Assembly (NCBI GenBank): GCA_002104985.1
Contig: MCGO01000025.1
Coordinates: 434,001-498,000 of the forward strand
DNA length: 64,000 bases
Reading direction: 5' to 3'
DNA from: Rhizoclosmatium globosum
Taxonomy: Eukaryota > Chytridiomycota > Chytridiomycetes > Chytridiales > Chytriomycetaceae
Shown here piece after piece: positions 56,193 to 64,000 of this stretch (positions are counted from its first letter, which is position 1; each line of letters starts with the position of its first letter). Both the position numbers and the translations under genes were made by a program. A model generated the notes under the pieces. The model was not told the origin of the DNA. It saw only the letters and a list, made by a program, of their open reading frames with translations, and made no database searches.

Positions 56193-57107
56193 ATGATACG
56201 CCATCCTATCCTGGTGTTTGCTATCGTGATCGCCATCGCGGTGTTATCAGCAGCGGATACATCTACAGAATGCCAGGCGTTGAACTCTTTCAATTCTCAG
56301 CTTTTTAGCAACACAGATGCACCGTCATGTCTTAACTATAACTTTCAGAATGGAAACAGTGTCATGTAAGTATACAAGATTGAAGCAATCATTATGCTAA
56401 CGAGAAAGTTAAGTGACATAAAATCTACAAATGGAGAGAACATTGACTCAATGTAAGCAATAGAAAAACAAAGCATTCTTTAACAATTCTGTGCGTAGCA
56501 AAATTACAGGATTTGAGCTGACATGGCAACTTCTCCTTTTTCAAAGTGACAAATTTCCACTCCTCACTTCGCTTGACTTATCCAACAACAAACTTTCTGG
56601 CGCTGTTACTTCCTCGACAAGTCAATACTTTGGCTGTGGTCTAAAGTTATTCGACCTTTCACACAACCTTTTGACATCAGATTATGTTTGCAATGATGGC
56701 ATTTATACGAAAACCAATAGCTGGATTGATTATAATTGTTTCGCTGATTATGCAGACTTTGGACTGACCTTAAATCCCGCATGCCCGTTTTTCTGCGATG
56801 ATTGCGGGCTGCTGACAACTTGGTGGCCTCAAGTCTTCACATATAACTCATCCAAAACATATCATTGCCTGAGAGTTAACATAACCACAACGGACTCCAC
56901 CGCGTGAGCTTTCAATTCTGTCGATTTTTCCCCACTGATACTTACTTCATATAGCATTACTAAGTCAAAAAATCCGCACACTTCTATAAGTACACTGTAA
57001 GCTATCTTTTTCTACATTTGAATGACTTACGAAAGTGCAGCGTCGCATCTGGATTTGGTTTAAGTGGATCCTTGCCTGACATCACACAATTGAAAGACTT
57101 GGAATTG
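56193..57107 (+). pseudogene. Secreted leucine-rich-repeat protein, cut by an LTR element
   Basis: ATG at 56193 opens a signal peptide (HPILVFAIVIAIAVLSAA) followed by an N-terminal Cys-containing cap (STECQALNSFNSQLF, PSCLNYNFQNG). Several small exons follow. The largest (about 56500-56906) has LRRs (FPLLTSLDLSNNKLSGAV; GLKLFDLSHNLLTSDYV) and a Cys-rich loop. A last exon reads FGLSGSLPDITQLKDLEL and then runs directly into the LTR at 57108. The plant-receptor-like repeat style (LxxLxLSxNxLSG) fits extracellular LRR proteins of chytrids. The 3' part lies beyond the insertion and outside the window if it survives. Gene structure between the small exons is uncertain. Confidence 0.6.
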
Positions 57108-57704
57108 TGACCGGGATACCGGCTCGGCCGTCGCCAAGCACGTCAGGTTGTCCATGTCCGACGTAACGGTACCTAGCACGTAGTCAATAGTATCTCACTC
57201 ATACATAAAAAAGGAAAACGTCACCTTATCACCGATCCCCTCATCTCGGATGCGCCAGTGGAAGTCCCCTCCTTCCCACAGTCCGTCCAGTAGGTCCAAG
57301 CCCACATTACAGCGAATCCCTGTCGCAAGCCGTCCTGTTCGCATCCGCAGTCGATCACTGTCCTCGGTCCACATCCACCGAACCCGTCCAGTGATCCCCG
57401 GTTGATCGTTGATCAGCTCCCTATTCCCGTAGCGCGGGTCTGGGTAGGTGGGAAACCATCCAGCTTTGAAACCCGTACTAACCCTCCTGTCCTTACATGC
57501 CTGCAGTCATGGTGCCTCCCTTCCATCCCTTACAGGAGGTCAACCCGACGCTCAGGCTAGACACTACGCTCAAAAGGGGGAGAAACGTACCTAGGCCACC
57601 TCGCTCAAGTATGTCGGGTGGCGCCCCGTCCTGTTCCAGACGCCCTCCACCAACGAAGCCCGTTCGCACGCTGCTTTGTTCACAAGGTAGTTTCTATTTT
57701 TACA
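57108..57704 (-). repeat. LTR of a Ty3/gypsy element (3' LTR in element orientation)
   Basis: The block starts TGACC and ends TACA, so it reads TG...CA on both strands, as LTRs do. Directly inside it, on the minus strand, lies a 12-base polypurine run (GGAAGGGGAAAA, 57705-57716) in the right place for the plus-strand primer. The outer edge falls exactly where the LRR gene stops. The sequence is more GC-rich than the neighbourhood. The second LTR and the target-site duplication are outside the window, so the limits rest on these signals alone. Confidence 0.6.
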
Positions 57705-58103
57705 TTTTCCCCTTCCGGTGCTTTCTCACACAGCCACCGGATAATAAACAAATAAATAAAGAAAGAATAAAAGAGAAGTCCGAAACCCTCCCTCCGTCAG
57801 ATCCCCTGACAGTGGGCCCTTTTCCAAAAAACCCCTAGGTACTCCGTTACCTTGAGTCTGAAACAAGGAAAGGCTACTGACATGTCCAAACGAAACTAAA
57901 AAACCAACACAACCAACTCCACCACTCATCCAGCTGCTGAAGAAATGAAAGGGCTGTTCTCAACTCGCTCCAGGGCGCGAGCCATGAGAACACCTTTCTT
58001 GCCATAATTATATGAGTAGGCGCGTTCGTCCTAGTAGTGCCCTGGTCACCAGTGGATCTAAAAACCTTGTATTTAATTACCTAAAAGTGGTGTTAGGAAG
58101 GGG
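57705..58103 (-). other. 3' untranslated part of the retroelement between pol stop and LTR
   Basis: About 400 bp with no reading frame of note. It starts (minus strand) after the pol stop at 58104-58106 and ends in the polypurine tract that abuts the LTR. It includes an A-rich stretch near 57741-57775. Confidence 0.5.
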
Positions 58104-61100
58104 CTACTTGCGGGTAGCCTCATCCTCTTTTTGATTCCTCTTAAGTAATCTTAAAGCTCTTTGTTCAACGGCGTCGGTAACTACAGGTGGTTGGATAATC
58201 TTTTCTACCGGTTTGGCTTTTGTCTTTCTTTTCTGCTGTTGGACTTCAGTTGGAGTCGTGTCAATCTCAAGTGGTATTGCTAAGTCACCACTAACTTTCT
58301 CAGACATTCGCTCTTTCATCTTTTTGTATTCATTCCATAAAGGCCTATACTTTCTTTTATTTTGTTCCCAGAAGTCACTTATAACTTCCAAGGGCATATC
58401 CTCTTCTCGTTGCCAATGGCGTTCCTTTCGTCCCCACATCTCCCAACTGGTGAGATACTCAAAGGAGGTTGGATTGACAGTCTTTTTAACATCTAAGATT
58501 TTATCAATAATTAATTTTGGGTTATCAATGTCTTCTTGACTAAAAGTAGGGTCAATCTTTGCAAGTAGCCAAGGGCTTGCGCCGGATGCATATTGTTGTT
58601 TGTGGGTAGGTCTTCTTGTTAGCTTCTCATCGTCTAACCATTTCTTGTACTCAGTCTCAAAGTCATCACCTGCTAATTTCATGGCATCCTCTGCACTGTC
58701 AACAGGTACTCGCGCTGTGAATGGTCTGAGTCGACTAGCATGCACTGTTCTAACAACAATTTGGTTACCAGGGAATCGTTCAACGACTCTATATTTTGTT
58801 TGAGCGTCTCCTTCCGCTCGGTCAACAATTCTAACAGGTCCAACCCATCGTGGAATAAACTTCTTTCCAACTTTAAGGCGTTGCGCTTCAGCAGTAAGGG
58901 GAACCGCCAACCAGGCGCGCTCTCCTACTCTAAATTCATGAGAAGGGTCAACATTACTATTTGTTTGGGTTGCATACTTTTCTTGTTCTTTATTAACATT
59001 ATCTATAATGACAGATCTAGAAGCTTGTAGGCCTCTTACTAATCTCTCAGTAAATGATTTGATGTCTTCTGGTGAGGTTTCGCCAACCACCGCTACATCA
59101 TCAAAGTCACTGTCCATCTCGTTCACTAAAGTAATGGGAGTTTCATCATTTGTGGGTTCAAAGTCATTAATTATAAAAGTTTGGATAGGAGCTTCATCAA
59201 ATAAGAAGGATTCACCAACTGTAAAGAATTGAGTGGCTCCATCCCACAAAGGGACACCTCTCACTACAACAAAGTCTTTAGTAGTTGCATCAACTAAAGG
59301 TATGATGTAATCCACATATGTTTTAGTGGTAAAGTTATAGGCGCGGTACATACAGCGTAAAATACCTGGTGTTCCCAAGAACAGCTGAGGTTCAGGGTTA
59401 TCTTCAGGGAGACTATCAGGTAAGTTGTTTCCTATTTGTATTAAGTTCTTTCGGGAGAAGACATTTATTATTCTTTTTGCAGGTTTGTTCTCAAGTACAG
59501 TTCTGGCTTTGCCATCCGCTGTTGCCGCTCCAATGCGGAAGTTCCCAATTCTTGGGATATCTGTCCCATCTTCTAATTTAAAAGTATATGGAACTGGGTA
59601 GTCTGTTCGATAATCTTGTTTTGGGTGTAAGTTGTGAATGAGGACTATTGCATCTAAGTTGTATTTTTCAAACAGTTTCCTCAATACGCGTTGTGGGTTA
59701 TATTCTGTTTCGTATCCATAAAGATGTTTGGATAGTTTACTTTGAATAAACTGTCGAAAGGATCGGTAGGACGCGATGGCTATTTTAGGGAGTTTTTCCG
59801 GGAATGGTTCTTCAACAGTTTCTTGGGAAGTCATAGTGAGTGTCTGTGGGGTGGGGTCAAGAGAAGTTGGTTTTTCAGTAAGGTCTGCCTCACAATCAGG
59901 TAGGACTTTTTCAATGTCAATGGGGTTAATTCCCAGAAGTAAGTCAGAAGGTAATCGCGCGTCAAATCCATGGAACATAAAGAATGGTGTTTCTCCTGTA
60001 GTGCCATGGGCATGAGTTCTATACGCAAATAAAACATAAGGGAGTATGGTTTCCCAATCATCAAAAGTGTATTTATTAATGTAATGTCTTATTCGTTCTG
60101 ATAAGTTTTTGATAAGTCGCTCGACCATCCCATTTGCTCTGGGCCAGTAGGGACTGGTGAACGTCTTATAAAATCCAAATCTCCTGGAGAGTTGCAACAT
60201 AAGATTGCTGTTGAAGGGTTCTCCACCGTCAGAATGTAAGTAAACAGGGACGCCGGTATGGCAGAATACTTTCTCTACTAACGCCTCAGCGACTGTTTTG
60301 GCTTTAAGGTCCGGTATTGGGATGGCTTCTGCCCATTTAGTGAAAGAGTCTACAACAACCATGATGTATTTGTTACCTGTTTTCTCATCTGGTTTTGGTG
60401 GTTGCATAAAGTCAACAAACACTCTTTCCCAAGGGTGTTTTCCAATTGGAATTGGAAAGACATATCCAGCTTTTTGCCGGAAATCTTTGGCAGTATTACA
60501 TTCAGGACAAGATTTTATTTCATTTTCTAAATCGTTCTTTACTGTTGGCCACCAATAGCGATCAAGGAGGGGTGTATAAACTTTCTCAAACCCATAATGT
60601 CCAGCAAACAGGTCTGAGTGGAGGAGATCCAGGATTTCTCGTCGCATGTTGTCTGGTACACATAACGTCACGCGCGCTGGTTGCTTTCGAACTTGTTGTT
60701 TTGAGGCGTTATGGATTTTGAAAAGGAGTCCATTGCTGTCGACGATGAGGTCCTTTGACAATGCAATTAGGTTATCTTTTGTTAAAGTTGTTTCACCCTC
60801 CTTTGGTTCAGGTACTGTACCATACTGGCGAAATCTTAAAAGTGGGCCAAAGTGGGTATCGGCGAGTTGAAGTTCACAGATTTCCTTAACTGTTTTACCT
60901 GAATTCGGTAATGTTATGTTAAGATTTGTTTCAAAGTTATCAATGTTTACATCTGAACAGAAGGTATAGTATTGAGGATTCTCTTTATTTGTCCATGATG
61001 TTCTGTCAATCAAAATCGATTTATCATTTCCGTGGAAAGTTGTGTGTAACTGCAGGGCGACGTGGTCGCTTTCCCATTTTCTTGAGTCGATCCTCACGTC

Positions 61101-63022
61101 GAAGTGTTTCTTATCAATCCTATTGTCTATAAGTATGTGGTCAACTCTCCAAAAAGGGTATACTTTATTATCATATGCTTTTAAAAGCCAAGTAGAGCCA
61201 TGAGGTTCTGGGTGTTTTACTCGAAAGCCGTCGTGGAAGTGTTCAGTCATTGATTTGAACCAAATTTGTTCTTCGGCGCTGATAGTCGAACCGAAACAAT
61301 CCACCAAGTTTTCTTCGACGGCAAACGGCATCACATCTTTCTCCGAATCTGGGGCAATGTTTAAGTCGCCCATAAGCAGAACAAAGTGTTTCTTACGTAG
61401 GTGTAGGCAGTGTCGTTTTAATTTTTCAAGGAAGTTTATTTTAAATAGATGTCTTTTCTCATCTCTATTCCCACTTGGTGCGTAACAGTTGACAATAGCA
61501 AAGTCGCCGAGTGTAATGGTAAGGATACGACCCTCCGGGTCAGCTTCCTCCATCGCGCCGTACGAGTGAATCTCGCCTTTCAAGTCCTTTCTCCATAGAG
61601 TGGCTACTCCGTAATGTCCCGAAAGGTTGTCGCTTATAGCGCAACTCCAATTTGGAAGGGTTTGCATTTGTGAAAGGAGTTTTGTGGACTTGCGTCCCAG
61701 TCGCGTCTCTTGAAAACATATGACGCTTCCTCCTAACATGTCTAAGTATCGTTCCATAATTGTAGCCTCGGTCTGTTCTTCATTTATTTCGGTATTACTC
61801 TTCTTCCAAGCTGTGTATGAATTACTAAAACCATTTAGGTTCTGAGACGTGAAGTTCAGACTTGGGCATCGCGTTCCTTCGAGTGGTTCGCAGTGTTTCT
61901 TATAGGCCTCGAAAGATGGGATCTTTTTATTGACAGCACGTAGCTGGTCGTTCTTCTTTTGTAGTTTCTTCCATATTCCTCGCATCGTATCACCAAGTGA
62001 GGTAAATTTGTTGATTGTTTCGTTTGCAAGTTTAATAAAAGCAGTTTTATTGTTTTGAGATAAAGCTTGAACCAATGTTGTTGGTTCTGTTTGAGTACCA
62101 ACGTTCTCAAATTCTTTTTCTTTTCGTCCTAAATATACTCTTGATAGAGTGTCGGCAACAATTTGCGTGTCGCCGGGAACATGGACTAGTGTCAAGTCGT
62201 AATGCGAAAGGGCATAGGCCCATCTTGAGAACCGTCCGGTAAGTGCTCCATTTTTGAAAAGGCTTAATAAGGCGCTATGATCGGTTTCGATAGTCGCCGG
62301 TTGGTTGAAGATATATCGATCGAAACAGGTTACTGCCCATATCACCGCGAGCCCTTCGCGATCCGTATTTGAGTAACGTTTTTCGACGTCTGTAAGTGTT
62401 CTAGATATAAATGCGACCGGTTTACGGTCAGTTTTCTTGTTCGATTCTCCTTGAATAAAAAGAGCTCCGCCAAGTCCCGTGCCGGACGCATCGCACTCAA
62501 TCACTAATTTATCACCTTCTTTTGGAATTGTCATAAGCGAATCCTTGCAAAGTTCGCGTATAAGTGTATCGAAGGCGTGTTGACACCAAGGGTCCCAAAT
62601 AAACTTTACACCGTCTTTTATTAGGTTATAAAGAGGTGCTGATATATTAGCAAAATCTTTAATAAAACGTCGGAAGTATTGCGCGAACCCTAAGAATCGT
62701 TGCATTTTGGAGACGCTTGTTGGCCGTTCCCAATTTCGTAGGTCCTGCATTTTACTTGGATCTTTTCTGAGGCCGTCCTCGGAGATTACATGTCCTAAGA
62801 AAGGGAGTGAAGTATGGAAGAGTTTACATTTACTTGGTTTCAATTTTAAGTTGAACTGTTCGAGTCTACTGAAAATCTCTTCTAAGTGTTTGAAGTGTTC
62901 GTCAACCGAGTCACTAAATATTATAATGTCGTCGACGTAAACGGTAAATACCCATTTAAAACCAAAAAGGACTCGATTTGCACGTTGGGATGTTGGGAGT
63001 GCGTTAATCAATCCGAAAGGCG
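58104..63022 (-). mobile_element. Ty3/gypsy pol polyprotein with an APE-type endonuclease domain between RNase H and integrase
   Basis: One uninterrupted frame of about 1635 aa. Domains by residue: C-terminal part of reverse transcriptase (YVDDIIIF at 25-32); RNase H (IECDASGTGLGG about 171-182, DREGLAVIWAV 217-227, TDHSALLSLF 243-252); spacer; ExoIII/APE1-like nuclease about 384-657 (LNFTSQNLNGF, VICFQETRLG, FVLLMGDLNIAPDSE, FWRVDHILID, ESDHVAL); spacer; integrase with HHCC (H798, H805, CPEC) and D867/D928/E964; about 285 residues of unknown type; GPY/F-like module about 1358-1430 (WVGPVRIVDR, VHASRLRPF); chromodomain-like segment about 1500-1550 (IIDKILDVKK, RHWQREEDMP). The frame opens with ATPFGLINA just after a stop near 63024, so the fingers and first palm motif of the RT are not in this frame. 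It is a chromovirus-like LTR element with an unusual extra nuclease. Confidence 0.85.
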
Positions 63023-64000
63023 TAGCTTAAGTCTTCAGTGATGGGGATTTGTCAAACCACCGAGAGTTACCACAATGTGGTCTTTAAGCATTGCTGTCCT
63101 TCCTAAACCTTCAAAAAGGGGAATCTTTGCACCTGGGTTGAATTTAATTTCATGTGGTGGTAGTCTTTCCGTACCAGTCACGATGCCTTTGCGGAAGACA
63201 TTCGCGAAGCTTCGTATCATAGCGTCCATTCGAGCGAGAACATTGTCGCCAAAAGTTCTAGAAATATGGGAGTGTGGAATCTATTCCCAGATTTCATCGT
63301 CCGTCAATGTACTTGCCGGCGGTAGATAATTGAGATGATCTTCCCGACTCTTATCTTTTGTTGGTATAGAGTTCATGATGAGATTAGAATTGTGGTCTTC
63401 GCCTATTTCAGTTGTAGACGTCAAAGATCAACGGTGTTCGGGGTGATTTCGATCGATAAAGTAGTGAATAGATTTTATCAAAGTTTGGGACTTTGGCTTG
63501 TTCGCAGATCGACAGTGTTGACCAATTCGATTCATTCGAGATTAAGCTACAACAGTCGTCATCAAATTCTTCGGCGGCGTCGATAGTCGGTGTTTTGAAG
63601 TAAAGGGCCGTTTCTGAATAGTCAGTTTTTTTTTTTATTCAAGAAATAATAGGTAAGATGTGAAAGAAAGGGAAGAAGAGAGGACTTGCGTTCCTCTGGC
63701 TGGTCAGAATATTCCGACGTACCCAAAAATTTCATTTGTCGTTTTCTTCCTTCACATCCTTGTCAACCAGGCAAGGCTCAAGTGATTCATATTCGTAAAA
63801 TAAAGAGTTTATTCGATTCGTAAAGTGTAAAAGGTATTAGGGTAGGTGAGGGGAGTTGGAATAAGCCTGCTCCTTCCATCCTCCAGTCACTACAGTCTTG
63901 TGTTTGTTACACTACTGAATCGTTTCGGAATCGATTTCGAAGTGTATGGTGCTGTATTTGTAGTTGTTGTTGTTGTAGTTGCTGGCGATCCTCGATGATT
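63023..64000 (-). mobile_element. Upstream, broken part of the retroelement (protease/RT linker remains)
   Basis: On the minus strand, 63035-63229 reads SFANVFRKGIVTGTERLPPH followed by EIKFNPGAKIPLFEG, the linker that precedes RT in Ty3/gypsy elements (LPPHxxxxxxxPGAxP). About 100 expected RT residues between it and the pol frame are missing, including the first catalytic Asp. Short open pieces continue upstream to about 63600 in different frames (for example LPPASTLTDDEIWE). From 63600 to 64000 I see no clear coding sequence; there is a poly-T run near 63628. Gag, primer-binding site and 5' LTR are not identified and may lie beyond the window. Confidence 0.5.

Noticed and set aside
61041..61862. 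Nested LINE insertion as the source of the endonuclease in the LTR element
   Set aside because: There is no LINE reverse transcriptase next to it, and the domain is in frame with intact spacers and gypsy domains on both sides.
1..64000. tRNA, rRNA and CRISPR signals
   Set aside because: I looked for B-box-like GGTTCGANTCC patterns with acceptor stems, conserved rRNA stretches and regularly spaced repeats and found none that hold up; short tRNA genes could still be missed by eye.

Overview
This is a gene-dense fungal chromosome window. Most genes carry short introns (about 45-60 bp, GTRNGN...CTAAC/CTAAT...AG). Fungal and eukaryotic housekeeping genes (MAK16, API5, SRR1, TMEM209, a CSC1-type channel, an Mrp51-like mitoribosomal protein) sit among animal-like cAMP signalling genes that Dikarya usually lack. 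My inference is a zoosporic early-diverging fungus, probably Chytridiomycota; no marker here proves the genus.

Layout. 0-2.3 kb: a tandem duplicated seven-helix-type membrane gene, one copy decayed. 2.4-8.7 kb: universal stress protein, TPR protein, API5 homologue with a Gln-rich tail. 9-23.5 kb: a cAMP block with two PKA regulatory subunits, a 12-helix transmembrane adenylyl cyclase (tmAC), and two tandem cyclic-nucleotide-binding ion channels; the cyclase and the first channel are divergent and share a 328-bp intergenic region. 23.5-31.6 kb: acyltransferase, an eS31 fragment, an F-box/ankyrin protein, two tandem orphan membrane proteins with long tails, SRR1, and a protein with a duplicated C-terminal motif. 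31.7-44 kb: MAK16, a TMEM209 homologue with FG repeats, a P-loop GTPase, a lipase-ankyrin fusion, a large secreted protein, a decayed ankyrin copy, and Mrp51. 44-56 kb: CSC1 channel, a third cyclic-nucleotide-binding channel, small orphans, a zinc-ribbon/DnaJ protein, a GPI-type surface protein, a C2H2 transcription factor. 56-64 kb: a secreted LRR gene broken by the LTR of a Ty3/gypsy retroelement on the minus strand that runs off the right edge.

Two observations stand out. First, the retroelement polyprotein carries, in frame between RNase H and integrase, a complete-looking ExoIII/APE1-type endonuclease domain, normally a hallmark of non-LTR elements. Second, the tmAC appears to have its catalytic halves in reversed functional order compared with animal tmACs: the N-terminal catalytic domain carries the base-binding and Asn/Arg residues, the C-terminal one carries both metal aspartates. 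With its two PKA-R neighbours and the channels it forms an apparent cAMP production-and-response cluster.

Caveat: many otherwise convincing genes (stress protein, TPR protein, API5, MAK16, F-box, lipase-ankyrin and others) need a one-base correction, nearly always a missing base in or next to a short homopolymer run. This looks like uncorrected long-read error rather than biology, so several 'broken' genes may be intact in the organism. All gene structures with introns are inferred by eye.
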